A DNA stretch of 64,000 nucleotides from Eubacterium barkeri (GCF_900107125.1 NZ_FNOU01000002.1:62001-126000); one strand, 5' to 3'. Shown: positions 13,427 through 24,100, counted from the first letter of the stretch. The notes: a model not told the origin generated them from the letters alone. Numbers and translations: made by a program.

Positions 13427-15104
13427 ATACCCAATCCTAAATGAAATTACAAAATACGCAAAAGATTGTATTGAAAGAAAAATACCGTCTGGGCTGTCGC
13501 ATAAATGGGCATGTCAACGACTGTTGAGGGATATTAAATCCGATAAGTGGGATTGGAGCGAACTGGAAGCTAAGCGCATTGTAGAATGGTTTGCGCTACT
13601 TAGGCACAGCAAGGGTGTTTTAGCTGGAATGCCAATCATATTAACAGATTGGCAGAAATTCAGGATTTGCCAGCTGTATGGATGGCGGCGTAAAGATAAT
13701 GGATTAAGGCGATTTACGAGGTCTTACACACAGGTTGGAAGAAAGAACGCAAAGTCCCAGGAAGAAGCAGGAATCGCACTGTATGAAATATCCTATGGGG
13801 CCACTAAAAATAAGGAACATTATGAGTGCTACACTGTTGGCGTCAAGCGGGATCAATCAAAACTGGTGTTTGAAGAAGCGATATTGATGCTGCGGGGGTC
13901 AATCCTTCAGAGCAAATTTATCTGCACCAGGGATAAGATTACCCATAAAAAAACGGGAAGCTTTATAAAACCGCTTAGTAAAGAAGATCGAAAATCGGGA
14001 GATGGGACAAACCCGGCAGTTTATATTGTCGATGAATACCACCAACACCCAACGGATGAGTTTTATCAGGTTGGTGCCCAGGGCATGAATACGAAAGAAG
14101 GGCTGTTGATGATTATCACAACAGCTGGAATTGATTTGACGTATCCGTGCTATGTGCAGGAATACAAATACTGCAAACGCATTTTGAATCCAGATTTGGA
14201 GGATGAGAATGAACAATACTTCGTGGATATTTGTGAGATGGATGAAGGGGACGACATCAGTGACAAAAAGAACTGGTTTAAAGCAAATCCGATTCGCATG
14301 AGCTACCCAAAAGGGGTAGAGCTCATTGAACAAAATTATAAAGAAGCCTGTGGGATGCCTGAGAAGATGCCGCTTTTTTTAACAAAATCGCTCAATAAAT
14401 GGGTGATGGCCAAAGAATCGGGATATATGGACCTGAAAAAATGGAATGAATGCATTGTTGATACTATTCAGATTCCATTAACGGGAAGGAAAGTATATGT
14501 GGGCGTCGATATGTCTTCCAAAATCGACATGACATCAGTGGCCTTCATCTTCCCAATAGATCTAGATGGCGTCAGGAAATATGCCGTGAAAGTACACAGT
14601 TTTGCACCCAATGAAGAGAAGATATTAGAGCGGCAGATAAAAGATCGAAAGCCTTATATCAGTTGGTTTAAAAGAGGGTTCATTACATCGACAGAATCAC
14701 CGGTTGTTGACCAGCGGGTGGTGATTGATTATGTGATCAATGCGTGTAAAAGCAATAACTGGGAGATTGAATGTTTTGCGGTTGACCCGAATAATGCAAC
14801 GATGTTTGAGACGACGGTTTCGGATATGGGGTATGAGGTAGAGGAAGTCTATCAATCCCATAAAAGCTTAAATGATTCTACGAAGGGATTTAGAGATGAA
14901 GTATACCAGGGGAATGTCATTGTGGAGGATAACCCGGTCCTTAATTTTTCAATAAGCAATGCCGTGATCAGAGTTTCTAATGGGTTTATAAAGATTGATA
15001 AAGACGCAACAGAAAAAAAGATCGACCCGGTAGATGCCATATTGTGTGGTTTTAAACTGGCAATGAGTTATAAAGAATACGATTGGAATGATTGGACGAT
15101 GTGA
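13395..15104 (+). CDS. terL: Terminase large subunit
   Basis: 569 residues, the normal size for the HK97/phage-type Terminase_1 family. The ATPase half has a deviant Walker A GRKNAKS (115-121) and Walker B VYIVDEYH (about 209-216). The nuclease half starts near residue 365 with GVDMSSKIDMTSV, whose first Asp is a probable metal ligand, and includes later Asp residues (AVDPNNATMF, KIDPVDA). It translocates DNA into the prohead and cuts it. AAGGAGAAGG precedes the ATG. The stop overlaps the next small gene (TGATG). Confidence 0.95.
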   Translation: MKLKSSLETSRYPILNEITKYAKDCIERKIPSGLSHKWACQRLLRDIKSDKWDWSELEAKRIVEWFALLRHSKGVLAGMPIILTDWQKFRICQLYGWRRKDNGLRRFTRSYTQVGRKNAKSQEEAGIALYEISYGATKNKEHYECYTVGVKRDQSKLVFEEAILMLRGSILQSKFICTRDKITHKKTGSFIKPLSKEDRKSGDGTNPAVYIVDEYHQHPTDEFYQVGAQGMNTKEGLLMIITTAGIDLTYPCYVQEYKYCKRILNPDLEDENEQYFVDICEMDEGDDISDKKNWFKANPIRMSYPKGVELIEQNYKEACGMPEKMPLFLTKSLNKWVMAKESGYMDLKKWNECIVDTIQIPLTGRKVYVGVDMSSKIDMTSVAFIFPIDLDGVRKYAVKVHSFAPNEEKILERQIKDRKPYISWFKRGFITSTESPVVDQRVVIDYVINACKSNNWEIECFAVDPNNATMFETTVSDMGYEVEEVYQSHKSLNDSTKGFRDEVYQGNVIVEDNPVLNFSISNAVIRVSNGFIKIDKDATEKKIDPVDAILCGFKLAMSYKEYDWNDWTM

Positions 15105-15253
15105 TGAATGATGTATTAATTATTATTGGGTTCGTGCTGCTGGTTGTTGGACTTTACTTGTTTGTATCGGTAGCGGCGGCGGTATTTGGTTTATCGGTAA
15201 TATGCATAGCGGCAGGGGTGATCCTGTCTTATATCAAGGGAAGGGGGAATTAG
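15104..15253 (+). CDS. Tiny two-pass membrane protein
   Basis: 49 residues, MNDVLIIIGFVLLVVGLYLF at the start and a second hydrophobic segment VAAAVFGLSVICIAAGVILS before a basic tail KGRGN. It exactly fills the space between terL and the portal gene with TGATG coupling on the left, and the portal GTG follows its stop immediately. Small membrane proteins at this place occur in other Firmicute phages; function unknown. Confidence 0.65.
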   Translation: MNDVLIIIGFVLLVVGLYLFVSVAAAVFGLSVICIAAGVILSYIKGRGN

Positions 15254-16504
15254 GTGTTTGAAAAGTTATTTCTAAAGAATAGCGCACCGGTTGAACAGGT
15301 TCTATCAAGACTGGAAACACCGGAACAGTGGCTTATTGAAGCAATTGGGCGGCCAAAGGCAGCAGATAATTTGGCGTCGAATATTTCAGCGGTGCAGCGT
15401 TGCCTGGCGGTGCGGGCCAATACGGTCTCCAAACTGCCGATTCAGGTGTTTAGAAGGGCCGGTGGTGGAAGGGAGAGGATACGGGATCCGTCCGTTGTTG
15501 ATTTGCTGGAGAAAAGGCCAAATAAAACAACGACACCATCCCAACTTAAGAAAATGATTTCGGTGGATATTGATACTTGGGGGAATGCCTACGTCCTTAT
15601 CGAAGGAAACAGAGAGGCCCTTAGGCGGCTTGAACCGTGGCTTGTCGATGTGACGTTGATGGACGACCGCTCATTGACCTACACCTACGCTGATCCAGTA
15701 TCGGGAGGAAGAGTAACCTACACTTATTTGCAGATCATGCATTTTAAGGAGCTGGGGAATAACTCGTACAAGGGCAGGTCCAAGATTGAAAATGCAAGAT
15801 TGACGATCAGTAATGATTATAATGCCAATGCTTTGCTTGAAAAGTACTACGAACGCGGAACACTGAGCAATGCCATTTTAATGAGTCCGAATGATTTAAA
15901 TGGAGAAGTGAAAAATAAAATCCGTGAAGAGTGGATAAAGCATAACAGCGGTGTACAAAAAGCATTCGACATTCCAGTGCTGGACAGAAGTCTGGAATAC
16001 AAAGAAATATCAATGAGCTTTGCGGATGCCCAGTTCCTGGCTATGCGGAAGTTTTCGGTGGAGGAAATCGGACGCTTTTTCAACATCCCACCACATAAGC
16101 TTGGGATTATGGATGGTGCAAAATTTAATAATGTCCAGTCTCAAAACGAAGATTTCATTGGGAATGAGATTCAACCACTGCTGACTGATATTGAAGAAGA
16201 AATGGATTTTAAATATTTCTATATCCGAGAGAAGCGGGAGGGTCTATTCACAAGGTTTAATATGGAGGCGGCCTTAAGGGCTGCACCAGAAGCTAGATCG
16301 AACTACTATGAAAAAATGCGGAACCTCGGAGCTATCAATGTCAATGAAATCAGAGGGAAAGAGGATATGGATGGAATCGGAGAGGATGGTGATATTTATT
16401 GGGGGAATTTGAACTTCGTTCCTATGGATATTATCAGAGAATATCAGCTTAAAAATAAAAGAGGTGAACAGAATGGAAAGAATGCTGAACCTGAAGATGA
16501 ATAA
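15254..16504 (+). CDS. Portal protein, HK97 gp3 family
   Basis: 416 residues. Features include ASNISAVQRCLAVRANTVSK near residue 37, a DIDTWGNAYVLIEGNR segment, and NIPPHKLGIMDGAKFNNVQS near residue 277, all typical of the HK97-type portal. Twelve copies would form the DNA channel at one capsid vertex. The GTG start follows AAGGGGGAATTAG. The 3' end overlaps the protease gene by 32 bp, the usual portal-protease coupling. Confidence 0.95.
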   Translation: MFEKLFLKNSAPVEQVLSRLETPEQWLIEAIGRPKAADNLASNISAVQRCLAVRANTVSKLPIQVFRRAGGGRERIRDPSVVDLLEKRPNKTTTPSQLKKMISVDIDTWGNAYVLIEGNREALRRLEPWLVDVTLMDDRSLTYTYADPVSGGRVTYTYLQIMHFKELGNNSYKGRSKIENARLTISNDYNANALLEKYYERGTLSNAILMSPNDLNGEVKNKIREEWIKHNSGVQKAFDIPVLDRSLEYKEISMSFADAQFLAMRKFSVEEIGRFFNIPPHKLGIMDGAKFNNVQSQNEDFIGNEIQPLLTDIEEEMDFKYFYIREKREGLFTRFNMEAALRAAPEARSNYYEKMRNLGAINVNEIRGKEDMDGIGEDGDIYWGNLNFVPMDIIREYQLKNKRGEQNGKNAEPEDE

Positions 16505-17153
16505 TGAAACCGGAGAGGCATCGATTTATCTTTACGGGGAGATCCTCGGGAATCGGAAAGATTGGAAGTGGTGCGAAGATGACATGGCACCAAAAGAGAT
16601 TATTGACGCATTGCGGCCAATTGATGATGCGTCCGCTGTTGACATTTATTTTAATTCACCCGGTGGAGATTGCTGGGGCGGAATGGCCATCGCCAATGAG
16701 CTTGAACGGAAAAAGTGCAAGAAAACAGCCCATATTGATGGAGTGTGTGCTTCCATTGCATCGGTGATTGCCATGTATTGCGATGAAATCATTATGCCGA
16801 AGAATGCGCAGCTTATGATTCATAAGCCGACGGTGAGCGGATGGTTAAATGCGAATGCGGATGGACTTAGAAAAATGGCAGACCGGATGGATGCGACGCA
16901 GAATCAGATTGTTGATGCGTACATGCGAAAAGCCATTAAGGGTAAAGATGAGATTGAAAAACTGGTTAATGAGGAAACGTGGTTTTATGGGTCCGAGGCG
17001 GCAGATGTCTTTAATGTGACGGTAGTGGATGAGGTCAATATCCAAAATTGTTATTCGCCATTGTTTGATAGCTATAAGCGACGTCCAGAAGAAATCGCGA
17101 TAGAGCACGAACGAGCAAAATTAAATTTATTAAAGGAGATTTATCAAAAATGA
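16473..17153 (+). CDS. ClpP-like head maturation protease
   Basis: 226 residues of the S14/ClpP-type fold: FNSPGGDCWGGMAIANEL (oxyanion region, near residue 61), catalytic Ser94 in GVCASIASV, catalytic His117 in LMIHKP. Members process the capsid protein and prohead. GAGGTGAACAGA fixes the ATG. The stop overlaps the capsid gene start (ATGA), placing it in the classic portal-protease-capsid order. Confidence 0.93.
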   Translation: MERMLNLKMNNETGEASIYLYGEILGNRKDWKWCEDDMAPKEIIDALRPIDDASAVDIYFNSPGGDCWGGMAIANELERKKCKKTAHIDGVCASIASVIAMYCDEIIMPKNAQLMIHKPTVSGWLNANADGLRKMADRMDATQNQIVDAYMRKAIKGKDEIEKLVNEETWFYGSEAADVFNVTVVDEVNIQNCYSPLFDSYKRRPEEIAIEHERAKLNLLKEIYQK

Positions 17154-18340
17154 CAAAATTACAAGAATTAGAAAATGAACGCCAGGGGCTGCTAAATAAG
17201 GTTGATGTCGTTACTCAATCCGGGTCAGTCAAAGACATGCAAGAGTTGACGGCCGAACTGGAACGGGTCAACGCTCAGATTGAATTGGAAAGAATTACCC
17301 CAGCGGCAAAGCCAGTAGATCCGATTGCTGAACCAATGGAGGATACCGTTGAACTGTTTATGGGGGCTATTCGGGGAACCATTGATTTAAATCCGAAAAC
17401 AAATCCACAAATTAAAAATGTCATGGTCGAGGGGACCGATAGTGCCGGGGGATATACAGTGCCGGAAGATGTTCAAACAAGAATCATCGAATTCCAGCGG
17501 AAAAAGTTTGATATCCGTCCATACCTCAACATTGAGACGGTGAGTACGGAAAGCGGAAAACGAACCGTAAGGACGAATAAACCACAAGCCTCTGGGTTTG
17601 CGTCTGTGGCTGAAAATGCGCAAATTCAGGCACACCACGAACCGACATTTGGACAGATAAGTTACAAAATTCAAAAATATGCGGGGTATATTCCGGTGAC
17701 CAACGAGCTTATTGACGATTCCACGGAAAACTTTGTGTCTTACCTATCCAAATGGATGGGCGAAGGTGAAGTCAATACATACAACTACAGGGTTTTTAAT
17801 GGGACGGGAAGCAATGATGCTGAAGGTATCTTAACCGAAATGACGACAACTGGGAAATTAAAAGATGTTTTCGAAAAGAAAACAGATGCCCCAACCATTG
17901 AAGACTTCAAGAAGGTTTTCAATACAAAGCTTAACACGATCGTTGAGGATGATCTGAAGATTTTCACAACGCCTACTGGATATAACTTCCTGGATAATTT
18001 GAAGAACGACGGGAAGCCAGCGTTACAACCAGATCCAACAAAGAAATCGGGATACGTGTTTTTAGGATATGAAATTGTTTGTGTGCCGGGTGAGTTTCTG
18101 AAGGAAGTAGAAGTAACAGCATCATCAACAACGACAAAATACACACCATTTATTATGGGGGATTTAAGCCAACTTTACACGTTGTTTGACCGGAAAATGA
18201 TGTCCGTTGAAACGACGCGGATCGGTGGGGATGCGTGGCGGAAAGACCTTACAGAAATTAAGGGCGTTTTCCGGTTTGATGGAAAGCTGATCGACTGTGA
18301 ATCCGTTTATGCGCTGCTGGTTGATACCACGAAACTCTAA
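17150..18340 (+). CDS. Major capsid protein, HK97 fold
   Basis: 396 residues. Residues 1-65 are a coiled-coil delta/scaffolding domain (MTKLQELENERQGLLNKVDV) followed by a proline-rich linker where the protease probably cuts. From about residue 85 the HK97-type shell protein begins (VEGTDSAGGYTVPEDVQTRI). The rest (GYIPVTNELIDDSTENFVSY, and MGDLSQLYTLFDRKMMSVE near the end) is standard for this family. Confidence 0.95.
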   Translation: MTKLQELENERQGLLNKVDVVTQSGSVKDMQELTAELERVNAQIELERITPAAKPVDPIAEPMEDTVELFMGAIRGTIDLNPKTNPQIKNVMVEGTDSAGGYTVPEDVQTRIIEFQRKKFDIRPYLNIETVSTESGKRTVRTNKPQASGFASVAENAQIQAHHEPTFGQISYKIQKYAGYIPVTNELIDDSTENFVSYLSKWMGEGEVNTYNYRVFNGTGSNDAEGILTEMTTTGKLKDVFEKKTDAPTIEDFKKVFNTKLNTIVEDDLKIFTTPTGYNFLDNLKNDGKPALQPDPTKKSGYVFLGYEIVCVPGEFLKEVEVTASSTTTKYTPFIMGDLSQLYTLFDRKMMSVETTRIGGDAWRKDLTEIKGVFRFDGKLIDCESVYALLVDTTKL

Positions 18341-18600
18341 TGAATCGGGAAGATGTAAAAAAATATCTCCGGGTTGACTATAACGATGATGATGAACTGA
18401 TTGAGAAGTTTATGAATGCGGCTAATGAGGAATTGGCCGCATCAATTGATGGATATGACAAAAACGTACGGTCAGCTTCCCAGGAAATTATTATTTGCGC
18501 CATGGTGATGGAGATGTATGACAACAGAGGACTAAATGGATCCAACAAAGGATATTCGAGGATGGTTCGGTCGATGATTGACCATGAAAAATATAAGTAG
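18340..18600 (+). CDS. Head-tail connector, gp6-like
   Basis: 86 residues starting MNREDVKKYLRVDYNDDDEL, the common N-terminus of the small helical gp6-type DNA-packaging/connector proteins that bind under the portal. The start overlaps the capsid stop by one base (TAATG). The size and position right after the capsid gene support the call. Confidence 0.82.
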   Translation: MNREDVKKYLRVDYNDDDELIEKFMNAANEELAASIDGYDKNVRSASQEIIICAMVMEMYDNRGLNGSNKGYSRMVRSMIDHEKYK

Positions 18601-18606
18601 GTGCCT

Positions 18607-18927
18607 ATGGATGCCGTTATCAAAATCATAAAAGAGCCGGAGGTAATCCGTGTGAACGGGAAACCGGTTGAACAAGACCCAATAAAAGTGCGGGAATGTT
18701 GGGCGGCAATCAATACCCTTAAAAAAAATGAGCTCTATAATGCCATGCAGCTGCAAATGAACACGGCCATGACCTTTGACATTCGATATTGTAAAGCAAT
18801 GGATGAGGTGTTTTCCGGAAAAGGATATGAGGTCATCTGGAACGGCCGACGGTTTAAGATCTATGACATTGATTTTCTGGACAAGCAAAAGCGAACACTC
18901 CGAATCCGGGCTGAGGCGGTGTCTTAA
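18607..18927 (+). CDS. Head closure / head-tail adaptor protein
   Basis: 106 residues, mostly beta (VIRVNGKPVEQDPIKVRECW, VIWNGRRFKIYDIDFLDKQK), matching the small-barrel head-closure proteins. It lies directly after the gp6-like gene. A GTG at 18601 is an alternative in-frame start. Its stop overlaps the next ATG. Confidence 0.7.
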   Translation: MDAVIKIIKEPEVIRVNGKPVEQDPIKVRECWAAINTLKKNELYNAMQLQMNTAMTFDIRYCKAMDEVFSGKGYEVIWNGRRFKIYDIDFLDKQKRTLRIRAEAVS

Positions 18928-19379
18928 TGCAGATTACGATTAATAGTAATGAATTTGAAAAACTACAGAACCGACTCATCACAATCGGGTCTGAAACGCT
19001 GGTTGGAAAGATCAATCGAAGGATTGTTTTATCTGGGCAGGAGTATGGTGCAAAGCTGACAGAGAAAAAAGCCCCACGTTCAAAGGACCATAGTAAATCG
19101 GGGCCGCAGCGTGGTAGTGGACGGCAAACGCCACCGGGCCATGCGGCGGACAATGTGGCGATTGGGAAGGTATCAAAGAAGGGGTACCGGTACAGCGGAA
19201 ATATTGGGTGGGAACCAGAGGATGACAGCCCGCATTTTTATGAAAGATTTCCGATTTATGGGGCGGAAAACTTACGGGAGCAGAAAACATTTGAACCCAT
19301 TAAAGCGGATGTTGAGCAATATATCAAACGAATGACAGAAGCTGAATATGAGGCGGCAATAAAGGAGGCGATTGGGTGA
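18927..19379 (+). CDS. HK97 gp10-like tail-connector protein
   Basis: 150 residues. The N-terminal LQNRLITIGSETLVGKINRR helix and the basic middle region (APRSKDHSKSGPQRGSGRQT) resemble the HK97-gp10 family that joins head and tail. Position between head closure and tail completion genes supports this. Confidence 0.75.
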   Translation: MQITINSNEFEKLQNRLITIGSETLVGKINRRIVLSGQEYGAKLTEKKAPRSKDHSKSGPQRGSGRQTPPGHAADNVAIGKVSKKGYRYSGNIGWEPEDDSPHFYERFPIYGAENLREQKTFEPIKADVEQYIKRMTEAEYEAAIKEAIG

Positions 19380-19720
19380 CGCTGAGTGATTTGATTTACA
19401 AATTAACGGAGGATATCCCGAACATCTTTGAAAGTTGGTACAGGCAGGAACTGGATAAAACCCATGGAGTGTTCCAGCAGATCAGCGAGGAGCCACAGGT
19501 ATATGCCGATGGGTATTATGATTCCGTGGAGCACACATACCGGTTCGACGTGTTTTCATCGTCCATCGATGAGGCGGACGCTGTTATGAAAAAAATAAGG
19601 GCAGCTCTTGAATCTGGGGGATTTATCTGGCAGGGGACGCAATTTGAGTATTTAAGTGAGATTGACTATTACCATAATAGTCAGAAATTTTTAATTTTAA
19701 CGGAGGAAAACAATGGCTGA
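19376..19720 (+). CDS. Tail completion / terminator-like protein
   Basis: 114 residues with a GTG start that overlaps the previous stop (GTGA). The alpha/beta pattern with YRFDVFSSSIDEADAVMKKI and FEYLSEIDYYHNSQKFLILT fits tail terminator proteins that cap the tail tube. Called mainly by order and size. Confidence 0.68.
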   Translation: MTLSDLIYKLTEDIPNIFESWYRQELDKTHGVFQQISEEPQVYADGYYDSVEHTYRFDVFSSSIDEADAVMKKIRAALESGGFIWQGTQFEYLSEIDYYHNSQKFLILTEENNG

Positions 19721-20351
19721 GGTAAAAATAATCACAAAATCAAGAACCAGAAACTTATATGGGTTGCAATATGCAAAGGTAACAGCAGATACAGAGGATA
19801 CATATACTGCCGGAGATAAGATTGATCTGAAAGGGGCAATTAAAGCGAAGCTTTCAGATAAGTATGAGAGCGAAATGGTTTATTCTGACGGAACGGTTGA
19901 AGAAGTTTTAGGGGAATTCACTGAAGGTGATATCGAGCTTGAAATCAGCCGGTTGATTCCACAGGAAAGAGAAGCTCTTCTGAATCAGCTGTACAAAGAA
20001 GGATTCTTAATCAAATCAGAAGACGATAACCCTGGAAAGGTTGCGATATCCTTTATTTCTGAGATGAAGGATGGAAAGCAGGAATTTACTCAACTGTATT
20101 GTGTGACTTTTAACCAGGGCGATGAGGTCGAATATAACACAAAAGAGGATAAAATCCAGACAAAAACAAACACATTAAAAGGGAAATACTATGCTAGAAA
20201 GAAACCTATTGTGATTGATGGCGAAAGTCGGAATCCTTACGCTGTTGTTTTGGATGAAGAACAAATGGAGGCGACGTATACTAATGCGGCAGATGCTATT
20301 ACAGCGTGGAGGACGAAAGTTGTTGAGCCTAAATTTGGAGCAACGGTATAG
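19713..20351 (+). CDS. Major tail (tube) protein
   Basis: 212 residues, beta-rich (AEVKIITKSRTRNLYGLQYA; later FTQLYCVTFNQGDEVEYNTK). This is the phi13-type major tail protein family by order and sequence feel. It polymerises into the tail tube. GGAGGAAAACA precedes the ATG inside the end of the previous gene. Confidence 0.82.
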   Translation: MAEVKIITKSRTRNLYGLQYAKVTADTEDTYTAGDKIDLKGAIKAKLSDKYESEMVYSDGTVEEVLGEFTEGDIELEISRLIPQEREALLNQLYKEGFLIKSEDDNPGKVAISFISEMKDGKQEFTQLYCVTFNQGDEVEYNTKEDKIQTKTNTLKGKYYARKKPIVIDGESRNPYAVVLDEEQMEATYTNAADAITAWRTKVVEPKFGATV

Positions 20352-20360
20352 GAGGCAATG

Positions 20361-20705
20361 ATGAAATTAGAAATCTGCAAAAAAGAATATGAGTCGGTTG
20401 GGTTGAGCACTCAAAAGTACAAAAAACTAATATCGGCCATGGAAGAAATTGGAAATAAAAATTTTTTTGAAAGCCCTTTTGAAGAAAAAGAATTAAGAAA
20501 AATGGCGGAAATTATATCGGATGCTACAGATGGGAAAGCCGATGTGGAAAAAATCATGGATGAAGGGGATGTTGTAGAGATTGTAATTGCTTTTAATAGG
20601 ATTCAAGCCGATGTAAATATCCGTTGGGGAAAAGCCATTGAAGCGATGAAATCTGATTTTTTTACTGGAGCCGAAGGGCAGGAATCGTCAGCGCAAACAA
20701 GCTAA
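20361..20705 (+). CDS. Tail assembly chaperone, short (G-like) product
   Basis: 114 residues (MKLEICKKEYESVGLSTQKY at the start), helical, between the major tail and tape measure genes, as expected for gpG-like chaperones that coat the tape measure. GGAGG best serves the ATG at 20361 rather than 20358. The zero frame reads GAT TTT TTT ACT at 20655-20666 and ends at 20705. Confidence 0.82.
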   Translation: MKLEICKKEYESVGLSTQKYKKLISAMEEIGNKNFFESPFEEKELRKMAEIISDATDGKADVEKIMDEGDVVEIVIAFNRIQADVNIRWGKAIEAMKSDFFTGAEGQESSAQTS

Positions 20706-21106
20706 GACAATATTTCAAATCGGATGGCAGAGAAGATTTGATGATTTTCTTTGGAGAAATGCCAGAAGATCTTTATACATACTTCTGTGAGAAACTATTT
20801 ATCCAGGAAATATTAAAACAAATTTATGCATTGAACTATGAGTATTCTTTGATATTTGAAGAAAAAGTAGAAAAGAAAGAAAGTAAGTTTAAAAAGATTC
20901 TACAGGATATGGGGATTTACCCAGAAAAACAGGAAGAAGAGCCGAAAAATATACAGGTTAGCAATATCGACGCTTTTGTCTCGCTATCAATCCGGTTACT
21001 AAATAATAGCTACGCGGATGCGATGCGGTGTGATTATCTGAATATGGTTGAAGCCGTCATTTTTGACGCAAAACAACGGAAAAATAACGAATGGGGAGGT
21101 GATTGA
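20361..21106 (+). CDS. Tail assembly chaperone, GT-like product by -1 frameshift
   Basis: A T TTT TTT slippery heptamer lies in phase at 20657-20663. Slipping back one base there joins the G-like frame to the downstream frame and gives a 248-residue protein reading ...KSDFF then YWSRRAGIVSANKLRQYF. The downstream frame is open from 20657 to 21106 but has no convincing ribosome site at its internal TTG/ATG (20738-20743). This is the arrangement of lambda-type G/GT chaperones. The T part (LYTYFCEKLFIQEILKQIYA) is helical. Use of the site is inferred from the sequence. Confidence 0.75.
20657..20663 (+). promoter_or_regulatory. Slippery heptamer T TTT TTT for -1 frameshifting
   Basis: Seven consecutive Ts in the correct phase (X XXY YYZ) lie 42 bases before the G-frame stop at 20703-20705. 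After the shift the frame is open to 21106. Confidence 0.75.
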
Positions 21107-21107
21107 T

Positions 21108-24100
21108 TTGGCCAGTGCTGTTTTGAAAATTGGAATGGACATTAAGGATTATAATCAGGCAGCGAAAGAATTGCTGGCCGAACAACGCCTCATCAATTCG
21201 GAACTAAAAGCCAGTGAGACAGTGGCAAAGGCCAGCGGGAACGCCTTTGATTCCTTAAAGGCAAAACAAGATGCCCTAACCAAGAAGGTACAGGTTGGGA
21301 ACCAGCAGGTCACAAATCAAAAGAATTTGATGGCCACGCTAAACCAGACGCTGGAAAAGCAAAAACAAAGGCAAACGGATCTTGCTCAGTCGGTACAAGC
21401 GGCGACGATGGCCCACACGGCGGCGGTGAATGCCTATGGTGCGGACAGCAAAGCGGCAAAAGAGCTGGAAGAGAATCTGATAAAGCTTGAAAAGCAGCAA
21501 AAGTCCAATGCAAATGCCATTGAAACAACCAATAATAAGCTGACAACGGCCACAACGAATCTAAACAAGTATACGGCTGAGGTAACCGAAAACGAAACGG
21601 CCCTGAAGAATTTCAAGGTTGATGCCATGGCAAATGGATTAGATACCATTGGACAGAAGGCACAGAGTGTTGGAAATACGCTGACAACGCATTTAACGGT
21701 TCCGATTGTAGCTGCCGGGGCGGCGGCTGGGAAAGCAGCCATTGATTATGAGGATGCCTTCGCCGGGGTGCGAAAGACGGTAGGTGGCACAGAAGAGCAG
21801 CTTAAGAAGCTTTCTGATGGAATTCTGGCACTGTCGGAGCGGATGCCAGAGTCTGCAACTGAAATAGCGGGTGTTGCTGAGGCTGCCGGACAGCTCGGAA
21901 TTAAGACAGAAAGTATCCTCAGTTTTACCGAAACAATGGTGAAGCTTGGAGATACAACGAATCTAACCAGCGAAGAAGCAGCAACGGCCCTCGCCAGGGT
22001 AGCAAATGTCACGCAAATGAGCCAGGATAATTTTGACAGACTTGGATCATCTGTCGTTGCCTTGGGGAATAATTACGCAACGACAGAAGCTGAGATTGTC
22101 AATATGGGTCAAAATCTGGCGGCTGCAGGATACCAGGTGGGAATGTCGGAGGCTGATATCATGGCCCTGGCGGCAGCCATGTCCAGTGTTGGGATTGAGG
22201 CTGAAGCCGGCGGAACGGCCATGTCTAAGTTGATGATCGAGATTCAGCTGGCAACAGAACAGGGCGGAGAAAGCCTGAATCAGTTTGCAACGGTAGCTGG
22301 CATGAGTGCCGATGATTTTAGCACAGCATTTAAAGATAATGCGGCAAAGGCAATCACGGCATTTGTCACCGGACTGAACGATACAGAGCGCACCGGGAAA
22401 TCTGCCATTGCTACACTAGATGAGATGGGAATCAGCGAAGTACGGATGCGCAATGCTATTTTGAGTCTTTCAAGCAGTGGCGATTTGCTAAACAATACGC
22501 TGGCAACATCTGAAGGTGCCTGGGAAAGCAATACGGCCCTACAAGACGAAGCAGCGAAACGATACGAAACGACAGCGTCTAAACTAAAGATACTTTGGAA
22601 TCAAGCAGTGGAGGTTGCCATTAAATTGGGCGATGAAATGCTGCCAGTTTTCGAAGATGCTATCGATGCGGCTGAGGGTATTATTGAATGGTTCGGAAGC
22701 CTGACCGATGAGCAAAAGAAGGCGGTTGTCCAATTTGGAGCTACCGCTGCCGCAGCTGGGCCTGTGATTTCTGCATTTGGGAAGATGTCATCTGGGATCG
22801 GTGGGATTGTAAAGCAATTTGGTAGTGGTGGGATTGTTACTAAGATTGGTAGCTTTACAACAAAATTAACAGGAATGGGAACAGCCGCGACTGGAAGCGG
22901 AACCGCTTTGGCGTCCACGTCGGCAGGATTAGCTGGAATGGCCGCAGCCGCAATACCAGTAACAATCGGAGTGGGAACGCTTATAGCCTTATTTGCTACA
23001 CAAAAACAAATCAACGATGAAGCGACGCAAGCGGTAAAAGCAACAACTGACAAAATAACAGAATTAAAAAAAGCAAATGATGATGTTTCTTCGGCGATAA
23101 CAAATTCAAACACCGCGGCATCAACACAGGTTTCGAGCATCGCGGGGAGCGCACAAGCCGCAAGAGATATGGTTGGAGAATTATCCAATCTAATAACAGC
23201 AGAAGGTGAAACTGAGACGGGCAAAGGGAAAATTCTTGCGCTTGTTGAAAAATTAAATGAGACAATACCAGGACTAAATCTAAATTATGATAACACAACG
23301 AATTCCCTGAGTAATACCAATGATGAGATATTGGAAAACATCGGTAATCTCACTAAACAAGCAACAACGGCAGCTTATACGAAAATGCTCAATGAGGCAT
23401 ATTCTGGTCAAGCTGACGTTATCCGACAATTAAGCGAAACAGGAACAGAACTAACAAGTGTTCAAGGTCAAATCACGCAGAAACAGAAAGAGTTAACGGA
23501 ATATGGTGTCAATGAAGGGCATCAATACATGGTAACTAAAGGCGAGATTGACAAATTAAAAGAAAAAGAAAAAGAGCTTGCTGGTTCAAAGGATGAGCTA
23601 AAACAAAAGTATGAAGAATCCAATAAATCCATTGAATATGCACAAGGCGTAATCGACGGAACAATCGATCCGTTAAAAGAGCTTGAACAAGCAAACAAAA
23701 ATGCTGCAGATGCTGTTGATGCAACTGGAACGGCGACCGATTCTGCGGCTCAGAAGCTTGAAACAAACGGAAAGAATGGGGCAGATGCCTATAAAGCGCC
23801 GTTCTTAGACACACAGTCATTCTTGACAGCAGGAACTGGAGCTGCTTTAGCAACAATTGATGGTGTATCGACAAAATCCGAGGAATACAACACTTCCGGT
23901 GTAAAGCATGCCGGTGAGTACATAAGCGGGTTTTTTAAAAATCTTTTCCCCGCGTTTGAAAGCGGATCTAAAATAGCTGGAATGGGAAATGCTGGAATTC
24001 AAAGTCAGAGTGGAGAATTTGAAAAAAGTGGAGCGAGTGAGGGTGTATCATACTCAATGTCACTTGGGAATCAATCCGGAACAGCTGGTGCGGCCGGCCA

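Noticed and set aside
16018..16504. Integrase or recombinase gene within the prophage
   Set aside because: No tyrosine or serine recombinase signature was found anywhere between 1 and 36,018; it must lie outside the window.
20738..21106. Independent gene for the second tail chaperone frame
   Set aside because: No good ribosome site precedes the TTG/ATG, and an in-phase slippery heptamer upstream explains the frame better.
22601..23224. 207-codon leftward frame inside the tape measure gene
   Set aside because: It is antisense to an Ala/Gly-rich repetitive coding region, has no ribosome site and no domain; the same holds for other long antisense frames in the window.
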